Positions 1 to 7,000 of a stretch of 8,878 bases of DNA are shown here, piece after piece. The stretch's first letter is position 1, and the number at the start of each line of letters is the position of its first letter. The notes beneath the pieces are model-generated. The model saw nothing but the letters and a program-made list of their open reading frames with translations. It was not told the DNA's origin and ran no database searches. The translations under genes were made by a program, and so were the position numbers. Source of the DNA: Prevotellaceae bacterium UBA1716 (GTDB taxonomy: Bacteria > Bacteroidota > Bacteroidia > Bacteroidales > Bacteroidaceae); the NCBI GenBank assembly GCA_002317225.1, contig DCIW01000213.1, positions 1 to 8,878 on the forward strand, read 5' to 3'.

Positions 1-592
1 CCATTGGTACGAGTGGGCGGATATCTTCCATATCCATGAGCTCAACCTTGTTGTACTCGTGAGATGTACGGAAACCGTCGAAGAAGTTGATGAATGGAAC
101 GCGAGTCTCAAGAGCAGCGAGGTGTGCTACTGCAGAGAGGTCCATAACTTCCTGAACTGAACCTTCGCAAAGCATTGCGAAACCAGTCTGACGACATGCC
201 ATAACGTCACCGTGATCACCGAAGATACAGAGTGAATGAGAAGCAACTGTACGAGCAGATACATGGAATACAGATGGAAGGAGCTCACCAGCAATCTTGT
301 ACATGTTAGGGATCATAAGGAGAAGACCCTGTGATGCTGTGAAAGTAGTAGTGAGGGCACCAGCCTGGAGAGAACCGTGAACAGCACCTGCTGCACCAGC
401 CTCTGACTGCATTTCCTGTACGAGAACTGTGTCGCCGAAGAGATTCTTGCGACCTTGAACAGCCCACTCATCCACATGCTCAGCCATTGGAGATGATGGA
501 GTGATAGGGTAGATGGCAGCTACCTCTGAGAACATATATGCGATATGTGCTGCAGCGGTATTACCATCACAAGTAATAAATTTCTTAGCCAT
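1..592 (-). CDS. nifJ: Pyruvate:ferredoxin (flavodoxin) oxidoreductase, N-terminal part
   Basis: The gene starts at the ATG at 592-590 and runs off the left edge; 197 codons are visible. The product begins MAKKFITCDGNTAAAHIAYM and continues with IYPITPSSPMAEHVDEWA (about residues 28-45), the signature of domain I of pyruvate:ferredoxin oxidoreductase. It then has VQEMQSEAGAAGAVHG and TFTASQGLLLMIPNMYK, also typical of this homodimeric enzyme family of about 1,180-1,200 residues. By family knowledge, the full enzyme is cytoplasmic. It uses thiamine diphosphate and three Fe-S clusters to convert pyruvate and CoA to acetyl-CoA and CO2, reducing ferredoxin; the cluster-binding and C-terminal domains lie outside this window. 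There is no Shine-Dalgarno sequence before the start, only an A/T-rich leader, as is usual in Bacteroidota. The gene follows the AAA ATPase gene by 48 bp. The symbol nifJ follows common annotation usage and does not imply nitrogen fixation. Confidence 0.95.
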   Translation of the reverse strand, partial: MAKKFITCDGNTAAAHIAYMFSEVAAIYPITPSSPMAEHVDEWAVQGRKNLFGDTVLVQEMQSEAGAAGAVHGSLQAGALTTTFTASQGLLLMIPNMYKIAGELLPSVFHVSARTVASHSLCIFGDHGDVMACRQTGFAMLCEGSVQEVMDLSAVAHLAALETRVPFINFFDGFRTSHEYNKVELMDMEDIRPLVPM

Positions 593-640
593 AAAATGTT
601 TAATATATAATATATATAATGTATATAATTTTCTCTAAAA
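593..640 (-). promoter_or_regulatory. AT-only leader upstream of the PFOR gene
   Basis: The 48 bp between the ATPase stop and the PFOR start are almost pure A/T, with alternating TA steps (TAATATATAATATATATAAT at 601-620). Such leaders suit the SD-independent translation of Bacteroidota, where unstructured A/T-rich upstream sequence favours ribosome access. PFOR is usually highly expressed. I find no clear TAnnTTTG -7 box here, so whether it also contains a promoter is undecided. Confidence 0.4.
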
Positions 641-1822
641 TTAGTAAAGGAATCCAAATAACCAAAGTGGAATCTGATTGCCTTCACCAATATCGCATTG
701 GTTGACGGCAAAGAGTGTCTTAGCCTTTGACTTGAGTTTTGTTGAATGTTCCACAATCTTGAAGTCAATCTTTTCGTCAATCATGAATGAACAGAGATTG
801 CCAATCTTGTTAACCTTATGGTCCTTCCAAAGTGTATTGCAGAAGAATGTCTCCAATACATCATGCTCATCGAAAGTACGAGGATAGAAAGAATACATAA
901 GGTTAGAATTGTGAAGAAGCACACGAGCTGGCTTCTTTGGGAATTCATCACCCTTAGCGTAAATCATGTTCACGAGGCGAGCTTCCATAAGGTACTTGAT
1001 GTAATGCATTACTGTTGCACGACTCATACCAAGTTCCTGAGCAAGTTGCGAAACATTTGGAACACTGCTTCCGCTTGTAGTGAGGAGATAGAAAAGTTGC
1101 TTTATCTTAGCAAGATACTTAAGTTCAATTTGCTTGATGAGAAGGATATCAACCTCAATCATCATATTCATGTTCTTGAGAAGGTTCTCCGAATAGTTGC
1201 GCTTCTCAAGGAAGAATGGGTAGAATCCGTGATGAAGATATTCCTGGAAATATACTCTTGGAGAAACCTTTTCGAGAATCTCTGTAGCTATACTCTTATG
1301 GTTTTCGATGATTTCGTCAAGTGAATGTGGACGAAGATGCAAACCAGTCTTGAGATTGATGAATTCACGGAACGAGAATCCGCGAAGGTTGTAACTCTTC
1401 ACGATACCGTTAAGTTCTGGGTTTTCTTCTTTCAAACGCATCACGCTCGAGCCTGTGAAGATGATACGAAGGCCTGGGTAGCGGTCGTAACATTCACGGA
1501 GTTGTACGCTCCAGTCAGGCTGCTTATAAACCTGGTCAATCAAAAGGACTTTACCACCATTGTGATAAAATTCTCCTGCAAAGTTAGCAATTCCCTGGTT
1601 CTGTACATAGAAATTGTTAGTGTTGATGTAAAGACAAGTGTGGTCATTTGGGGCGAAATGCTCCTTTGCGTATTGCAAAAGGAATGTGGTTTTACCCACA
1701 CCGCGGGCACCTTTGATACCAATCAAACGGTCCTTCCAGTTGATTTCGTCCATAAGATCACGATGAACAGTTGCTGGCAAATGTTCAACGAGATAAGCAT
1801 GTGTGCGGAAAAAAGATTCCAT
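641..1822 (-). CDS. AAA_14/DUF4143-type P-loop ATPase (ATP-binding protein)
   Basis: The product has 393 residues, from ATG at 1822 to TAA at 643-641. It matches the AAA_14/DUF4143 family of stand-alone ATPases, which is common in Bacteroidales and archaea and whose function is mostly unknown. A Walker A motif, GARGVGKTT, is at residues 38-46. The Walker B strand is VLLIDQ (92-97), with Gln where this family usually has a catalytic Glu. A sensor-1-like IIFTGSS is at 120-126, followed by SYNLRGFSFREFINL (about 143-157), the segment typical before the linker. Residues about 251-285 (VSQLAQELGMSRATVMHYIK) look like a winged-helix DNA-binding region. The C-terminus (FMIDEKIDFKIVE) resembles the reduced nuclease-like DUF4143 end but lacks a complete active site that I can recognise. 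There is no signal peptide or membrane segment. The gene has its own promoter and a palindromic leader, and lies just after a terminator, so it is probably a separate transcription unit, possibly reading on into the PFOR gene. The family is secure; the role is unknown. Confidence 0.88.
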   Translation of the reverse strand: MESFFRTHAYLVEHLPATVHRDLMDEINWKDRLIGIKGARGVGKTTFLLQYAKEHFAPNDHTCLYINTNNFYVQNQGIANFAGEFYHNGGKVLLIDQVYKQPDWSVQLRECYDRYPGLRIIFTGSSVMRLKEENPELNGIVKSYNLRGFSFREFINLKTGLHLRPHSLDEIIENHKSIATEILEKVSPRVYFQEYLHHGFYPFFLEKRNYSENLLKNMNMMIEVDILLIKQIELKYLAKIKQLFYLLTTSGSSVPNVSQLAQELGMSRATVMHYIKYLMEARLVNMIYAKGDEFPKKPARVLLHNSNLMYSFYPRTFDEHDVLETFFCNTLWKDHKVNKIGNLCSFMIDEKIDFKIVEHSTKLKSKAKTLFAVNQCDIGEGNQIPLWLFGFLY

Positions 1823-1851
1823 GTTCTTTTCGGTTATTTTTGTAAATTATG

Positions 1852-1877
1852 TGGGAAATAATTATACATTTTTCCCA
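1852..1877 (-). promoter_or_regulatory. Inverted repeat in the leader of the ATPase gene
   Basis: TGGGAAA (1852-1858) and TTTCCCA (1871-1877) are perfect 7-bp arms separated by 12 A/T bases. The repeat begins a few bases downstream of the transcription start predicted from the promoter at 1886-1917 and ends 30 bp before the ATG. It could be an operator (the ATPase has a winged-helix-like region and might bind it) or a hairpin at the 5' end of the mRNA. No T-run follows, so it is not an intrinsic terminator. Confidence 0.5.
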
Positions 1878-1885
1878 ACGGACTG

Positions 1886-1917
1886 CAAAGTTACACATTA
1901 TTTATAGAAAATGCAAA
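1886..1917 (-). promoter_or_regulatory. Bacteroides-type promoter for the ATPase gene
   Basis: Read on the minus strand, TTTG (1917-1914) is followed after exactly 20 bp by TAACTTTG (1893-1886). This matches the established Bacteroidota vegetative promoter (-33 TTTG, -7 TAnnTTTG, spacer about 19-21 bp). The transcription start should lie near 1879, giving a leader of about 57 nt before the ATG at 1822. It is the only full consensus promoter I find in the window. Confidence 0.8.
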
Positions 1918-1958
1918 CTCGACTTTGCAAAAATAACAATAAATATTGATATGTTGTC

Positions 1959-2006
1959 AAAAAAGTAAAAAGTATGCGTATAAATGATTATTCGGACGCA
2001 TACTTT
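1959..2006 (-). terminator. Rho-independent terminator after the agmatine deiminase gene
   Basis: AAAGTATGCGT (1969-1979) and ACGCATACTTT (1996-2006) form a perfect 11-bp inverted repeat with a 16-base loop. On the minus strand the hairpin is followed by TTTTTACTTTTTT (1971-1959), a strong U-tract. It begins 36 bp after the agmatine deiminase stop codon. It probably ends the long transcript arriving from carA/carB/trmD and insulates the ATPase promoter further on. Read on the plus strand the hairpin lacks a good T-run, so it seems one-directional. Confidence 0.85.
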
Positions 2007-2042
2007 ATTGATTATATTGTCTTTATAAGAACATTGGCCAAC

Positions 2043-3074
2043 TTACTTTGGGAATTGCATTGTGCAGCAATGGAGAGAACCATGTTGGCGTATCAGTACA
2101 TTACAATTTATACCTACAATATCCCTATCTGGAAATGCTTTTTGAATCTGCGAGAGAGCAAGTTTGTCATTCTCCTCTTGTCCGTAAACGGGTACTAAAA
2201 CAGCACCATTTACAATCAAGAAGTTGGCATAAGTGGCAGGAAGTCGTTGAGGACATCCATTCTCGTCTTTCTCATCTTCATCATAAATAGCATTAGGCAT
2301 TGGGAGAGGAATCAAATTGTATGGTTTGCCATCGACCATAGTAAAAGACTTGAGTTCGTCTTCCATCACCGTTAGTTCTTCGTAATGTTCATCATTCTTG
2401 TCAAGACATTGTACATATGCGATCGTATCTTTGCTACAAAGTCGTGCAACAGTATCAACGTGACCATCGGTATCGTCTCCTGCAAGCCAAGAATGATTCA
2501 GCCAGAGTACTCGTTCTGCATTGAAGAACTGACAGAGTTGGATTTCAATTTCTGCCTTACTCATCACATCATTTCGATTAGGTGCAAGGAGACAAGGTGA
2601 TGTGGTCAGAATAGTGCCTTCACCATCACTTTCGATGCTTCCACCTTCGAGTACAAAATCGAGGCAATTGGTGTATATACCTTCCACAGCTTCAGCATCA
2701 TACAGATTCTTGTTAATCTGATTGTCGAAATTAGATGCAAACTTCATTCCCCAACCGTTGAACTGGAAATCCATCAATATCTTTTGGTCATTGTGAATGC
2801 AAGTGATAAACCCATGGTCTCGAGCCCAAGTGTCGTTTGTCTTGCAACTAAACATACGGATATTGTTTTGAGGAACTCCGTGTTGACTGAGTTCTTCGAT
2901 TACATCATTAGGATGTTGGGTAACGATAAGAAGAGGTTCGCGCTTGGCAATCTCACGTGCCATATTGCAATAGCAATCAACAACCTCATCATAGATATAA
3001 GCCCAGTCGGTTCCACGATGTGGCCAAGTGAGTTGTACAAACGATTGTGGTTCAAATTCTGCTGGTAAACGCAT
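2043..3074 (-). CDS. aguA: Agmatine deiminase / peptidylarginine deiminase family protein
   Basis: The product has 343 residues and the usual length and layout of the PAD_porph/agmatine deiminase family, a pentein-fold guanidine-modifying enzyme. Agmatine deiminase converts agmatine to N-carbamoylputrescine and ammonia, a route to putrescine. The visible active-site motifs are NDTWARDHG (residues 80-88, substrate-binding Asp86), LEGGSIE (142-148), DGHVDTVAR (203-211, catalytic His205) and, near the C-terminus, GSLHCCTMQFPK with the nucleophile probably Cys336. The start at 3074 is supported by MRLPAEFEPQSFVQLTWPH, a normal family N-terminus (PAEWEPQ..TWPH). There is no signal peptide, which argues for the cytoplasmic agmatine enzyme and against the secreted Porphyromonas-type peptidylarginine deiminase. 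The usual partner, N-carbamoylputrescine amidase, is not beside it. It follows trmD by 66 bp and is probably co-transcribed with it; a terminator follows. The exact substrate is inferred. Confidence 0.9.
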   Translation of the reverse strand: MRLPAEFEPQSFVQLTWPHRGTDWAYIYDEVVDCYCNMAREIAKREPLLIVTQHPNDVIEELSQHGVPQNNIRMFSCKTNDTWARDHGFITCIHNDQKILMDFQFNGWGMKFASNFDNQINKNLYDAEAVEGIYTNCLDFVLEGGSIESDGEGTILTTSPCLLAPNRNDVMSKAEIEIQLCQFFNAERVLWLNHSWLAGDDTDGHVDTVARLCSKDTIAYVQCLDKNDEHYEELTVMEDELKSFTMVDGKPYNLIPLPMPNAIYDEDEKDENGCPQRLPATYANFLIVNGAVLVPVYGQEENDKLALSQIQKAFPDRDIVGINCNVLIRQHGSLHCCTMQFPK

Positions 3075-3075
3075 G

Positions 3076-3135
3076 GGAGTTAGGAATTAGGAGTTAGGAA
3101 CCCCGAAGGGCTCGACGAAGTCAATTAGGAGTTAG
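3076..3135. repeat. Intercistronic TTAGGAGTTAGG repeat with UUCG hairpin
   Basis: The 66-bp gap between trmD and aguA is almost entirely repetitive. AATTAGGAGTTAG occurs twice exactly (3085-3097 and 3123-3135), and a shorter copy, GGAGTTAGG, is at 3076-3083. Between the two long copies is a compact hairpin: on the minus strand GAGCCC, loop TTCG, GGGTTC (3113-3098), a six-pair stem with one G-U pair and the very stable UUCG loop. No T-run follows, so it is probably not a terminator. It may be a small dispersed repeat, an mRNA-stabilising hairpin, or a slippage-prone tandem array. It reaches to one base before the aguA start codon. Confidence 0.7.
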
Positions 3136-3140
3136 TTAAA

Positions 3141-3932
3141 CTATTTGTCGAGGAGGTCTGGACGACGTTCTTTGGTGCGAGCAAGAGCTTGCTCGTATTC
3201 CCAGTTCTTGATATTTGCCTCATGTCCCGAAAGGAGGATAGAAGGCACGCTCCAAGTCTCATCCGGATTAGAAATAGGATGATATTCTGCAGGACGAGTG
3301 TAGCAAGGAGGTTCGAGAAGATTGTCTTGGAATGAATCACTAAGAGCACTTTCTACATCTCCTATAACTCCAGGGACAACTCGGATTATCGCATCTGTCA
3401 TGATGGCTGCAGCAAGTTCACCACCAGTTAGAACATAATCACCTATACTCACTTCCTTGGTAATAAGATGTTCACGTATACGATAATCAATACCTTTGTA
3501 ATGCCCGCAAATGATGATGATGTTTTCCTTTAATGAAAGTTCGTTAGCCATTGGTTGATTGAACGTTTCACCATCAGGAGCCGTAAAAATAATCTCATCA
3601 TAATGGCGTTCTGAAGTGAGTGCAGAGATACAAGCATCGAGAGGCTGGCATTGTATCACCATACCAGCTTTTCCACCAAATGGATAATCATCTACACGCT
3701 TATGCTTGTCAGCAGTATAGTCACGCAGATTATGAACATAAATCTCAGCAAGGCCCTTTTTCTGTGCCCTGCCGAGAATGCTTTCTTTAGTAAATGGTTC
3801 TATAAGTTCGGGGAGAACCGTGATAATGTCTATACGAATACGGCCCCCATCCCGACCTTCCCCCTTAGGGGAAGGAGTAGTTATTGGGGTAAACGCAGTA
3901 TTCATATCTTGTAGGTTATTCTTTTCTTGCAT
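3141..3932 (-). CDS. trmD: tRNA (guanine37-N1)-methyltransferase with extra N-terminal peptide
   Basis: The product has 263 residues. It methylates G37 of tRNAs from S-adenosylmethionine and prevents +1 frameshifting; TrmD is normally essential. The SPOUT trefoil-knot motifs are clear: VDDYPFGGKAGMV (80-92), IICGHYKGIDYRIREHL (140-156), IGDYVLTGGELAAAIM (163-178), SALSDSFQDNLLE (195-207) and YTRPAEY (211-217). The family's usual beginning, MRIDIITVLPEL, appears as residues 32-43, with Ile (ATT at 3839-3837) in place of the initiator Met. Thirty-one residues precede it, including TTPSPKGEGRDGG encoded by the repeat at 3842-3894. Two upstream in-frame ATGs could start translation: 3932-3930 (chosen) and 3905-3903 (residue 10). 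The loop after YTRPAEY (HPISNPDETW) is about seven residues longer than in the family members I recall. The gene follows carB by 76 bp and precedes aguA by 66 bp. The enzyme assignment is firm; the exact start is less so. Confidence 0.93.
   Translation of the reverse strand: MQEKNNLQDMNTAFTPITTPSPKGEGRDGGRIRIDIITVLPELIEPFTKESILGRAQKKGLAEIYVHNLRDYTADKHKRVDDYPFGGKAGMVIQCQPLDACISALTSERHYDEIIFTAPDGETFNQPMANELSLKENIIIICGHYKGIDYRIREHLITKEVSIGDYVLTGGELAAAIMTDAIIRVVPGVIGDVESALSDSFQDNLLEPPCYTRPAEYHPISNPDETWSVPSILLSGHEANIKNWEYEQALARTKERRPDLLDK
3842..3894 (-). repeat. Palindromic repeat copy A, translated inside trmD (right end)
   Basis: The copy starts at GGCCCCCATCC (3842-3852) and contains the hairpin CCTTCCCC, CTTA, GGGGAAGG (3856-3875), then AGTAGTTATTGGGG and AAAC. 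It is inverted relative to copy B (3951-4008) and has the same orientation as copy C in carB. Read with trmD it is one open frame giving TPITTPSPKGEGRDGG. Unlike copies B and D it lacks an 11-base A/T segment that would bring in stop codons. It is very GC-rich against an AT-rich background. Confidence 0.85.
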
Positions 3933-3950
3933 ATTGATATTTAATTTTCA

Positions 3951-4008
3951 ACCCAATAGTTAAATAGTAACTATTCCTTCCCCCAAGGGGGAAGGCTAGG
4001 ATGGGGGC
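3951..4008 (+). repeat. Palindromic repeat copy B, directly after the carB stop (left end)
   Basis: The copy runs from ACCCAATAGT through the hairpin CCTTCCCCC-AA-GGGGGAAGG (3976-3995, nine perfect pairs) to GGATGGGGGC, whose outer end touches the carB stop codon TAA (4011-4009). Next to the main hairpin is a second one, ATAGTTA-AATAG-TAACTAT (3956-3974), absent from the translated copies A and C. As mRNA it would give a stable 3' hairpin on the carB message. It lacks a following U-tract, so I do not call it a terminator. Confidence 0.85.
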
Positions 4009-7000
4009 TTAAAACTCTTGCCAAGCCTTAATCTCGATATCATCAAGACTCTTATTGCAGAATGCATTGATGAAAGCAGAAGCAAGGCGTGGGTTTGTAA
4101 TCAATGGGATATTTAGGTCGATGGCAGCACGACGAATCTTATAACCATTCGAGAGCTCACCAGCAGTGAGGTTCTTTGGTACATTTACTACCATGTCGAT
4201 TTCCTTATTATGGAGAAGGTCGAGTGCTTGTGGCTGCATTCCTTCTTCGCTTGGCCAGTAAACAAGGGTGTTCTCAATACCATTGTCTGTAAAATATCTG
4301 CTTGTACCACCTGTAGCAAAGATATTATATCCATGCTTCTTGAGCATCTTGGCTGCATCAAGCATTTCTGCCTTTTGCTTACCAGTACCTGTTGAAAGAA
4401 GAATATTCTTTTCTGGAATACGATGTCCAACAGAAAGCATAGAACAAAGGAGTGCAGAAGCTGTATCATCACCAATACATCCAACTTCACCTGTTGAAGC
4501 CATATCAACTCCAAGCACTGGGTCTGCCTTTTGCAAACGGTTGAATGAGAACTGAGAAGCCTTGATACCAACATAATCAATATCAAAGAAGTTCTTATGA
4601 GGCTTTTCTACTGGCAAACCAAGCATAACCTTTGTTGCAAGATCGATAAGATTTAGTTTGAGGACCTTGCTTACGAATGGGAACGATCGTGAAGCACGAA
4701 GGTTTGTCTCAATCACAAGGATATCATTATCCTTGGCCATATATTGACAGTTGAAAGGACCTGAGATGTTAAGTTCCTTAGCAAGTTGACGAGATATCTT
4801 CTTGATGCGGCGAACAGTTTCGCAATAGAGTTTCTGAGGTGGGAACTGAAGTGTAGCATCACCCGAGTGAACTCCAGCAAACTCAACATGTTCGGAGATT
4901 GCATAAGCGATTACTTCACCATTCTGAGCAACGGCATCAAAGTCGATTTCCTTTGCATGCTCGATAAACTTACTTACAACAACTGGATGCTTCTTGCTCA
5001 CATTTGCAGCAAGACGAAGGAACTTCTCGAGTTCTTCCTGGTTTGAACAAACATTCATTGCAGCACCAGAAAGTACGTAAGAAGGACGAACAAGAACAGG
5101 GAATCCTACTTTTTCAATGAAGTCATTGATGTCATTCATACTTGTAAGGGCAGCCCATTCTGGTTGGTCAACTCCTATTCGGTCGCACATTGCGGAGAAC
5201 TTGTCGCGGTCTTCACAGTTATCAATGCTTTCTGGAGTAGTACCGAGAATTGGCACGTTTTCGCCATCAAGACGCATTGCGAGGTTGTTTGGAATCTGAC
5301 CACCGGTGGAAACGATAACACCATGAGGGGTTTCAAGTTCAATGATATCCATCACACGTTCAAATGTGAGTTCGTCAAAATAAAGACGATCACACATATC
5401 GTAATCGGTAGAAACGGTCTCAGGATTATAGTTAATCATGATAGAACGATAACCTTCTTTACGAATTGTGTTAAGTGCCTGAACCCCACACCAGTCGAAC
5501 TCAACCGAAGAACCAATGCGATAAGCACCAGAACCAAGAACGATTATCGACTTGCCATCATTCTCATAATCTATATCATGAGCAACACCACTATAAGTTA
5601 CATAGAGGTAGTTTGTCTGAGCAGGATACTCTGCAGCAAGGGTGTCAATCTGCTTAACAACAGGAAGCACACCCAGTTCCTTACGATGAGTACGAACCTG
5701 AGCCATAGCATCTTCGGCATCAATTCTGCCTTCAAGACCGATAGCACGAGCAATTTGGAAGTCGGTGAAACCTTGAACCTTTGCCTGACGCATCAAGTCT
5801 GTTGAAATGCCTTCAAGTGAACCAACTTTCTGAAGGTCAACATAAGTATTACGAATGTTCAGAAGTTTCTCAAGGAACCACTTATCAATCTTTGTCAATT
5901 CGTGAATATGATCAACAGAATAACCGAGATGGAGTGCTTTTTCAATAACAAGAACTCGCTTGTCTGTTGGTGCCTTAAGTGAACCATCGATGTCTTCAAT
6001 CTGAAGTTCCTTATTGCCGATGAAACCATGAAGACCTTGTCCAATCATACGAAGACCTTTTTGTATTGCTTCTTCAAAAGTACGACCGATAGCCATAACT
6101 TCACCGACTGATTTCATTGAAGAACCAAGTTCGCGATCCACACCACGGAACTTACCAAGGTCCCAACGAGGAATCTTACAAACCACATAGTCGAGTGCTG
6201 GTTCGAAGAATGCTGAAGTTGTCTTTGTTACAGAGTTCTTCAAGTCGAAGAGACCATAACCGAGACCGAGTTTTGCGGCAACAAAAGCAAGAGGATAACC
6301 TGTTGCCTTTGAAGCAAGTGCAGAACTTCGTGAAAGACGAGCATTAACCTCAATTACACGATAATCTTCACTTTCAGGGTCAAATGCATATTGAACGTTA
6401 CACTCACCAACAATACCGATATGACGGATAATCTTAATGGCAAGAGCACGGAGTTTATGATATTCTGAATTTGTAAGAGTCTGAGATGGAGCGATAACGA
6501 TTGACTCACCTGTATGAATGCCGAGTGGGTCAAAGTTTTCCATATTACAAACTGTGATACAGTTGTCGAAGCGGTCGCGAACCACTTCATATTCGATTTC
6601 CTTCCAACCCTTGAGTGACTTTTCCACAAGAACTTGTGGAGAGAAAGAGAATGCCTTTTCTGCAAGTTTGTTAAGTTCTTCTTCGTTATCGCAGAAGCCA
6701 GAACCAAGACCACCAAGAGCATAAGCAGCACGAAGAATTACTGGATAACCGAGATCCTTTGCTGCCTTACGAGCATCTTCAATATTATCACAAGCTTGAG
6801 ACTTAATAGTCTTTACATCTATTTCATCAAGTTTCTTTACGAAGAGTTCACGGTCTTCAGTATCGATAATAGCTTGAACTGGAGTTCCAAGAACCTGTAC
6901 GTTATATTTTTCAAGAATTCCTTGCTGATAAAGTGCCACACCACAGTTCAATGCTGTTTGACCGCCGAAAGCAAGAAGAATGCCTTGTGGCTTTTCTTTC

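Larger units (their letters stand above)
3842..4009. mobile_element. Putative miniature inverted-repeat element at the carB/trmD junction
   Basis: Copies A and B form inverted ends, both with the G/A-GCCCCCATCC terminus facing outward. About 37 of the first 44 positions match between them. They enclose only about 55 bp of A/T-rich sequence, which holds both candidate trmD start codons. The left end overlaps the last base of the carB TAA stop, and the right end is fused in frame to trmD. There is no transposase, and I see no convincing target-site duplication. The pattern resembles a non-autonomous MITE/REP-like element. That it moved as a unit is inferred from its match in design with the unit at 7215-7849. 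Confidence 0.55.

Noticed and set aside
818..1861. Two long plus-strand open frames (168 and 178 codons)
   Set aside because: Both are antisense to the AAA ATPase gene, whose motifs are intact; their translations show no family features.
3842..4009. Target-site duplication flanking the proposed element
   Set aside because: Flanks after the carB stop and before trmD CGTATA show no convincing direct repeat; the same holds for the carA/carB unit, so none is claimed.
5164..5805. Plus-strand open frame of 213 codons
   Set aside because: It lies entirely antisense to carB, has no recognisable protein motifs, and the carB frame is continuously conserved through it.
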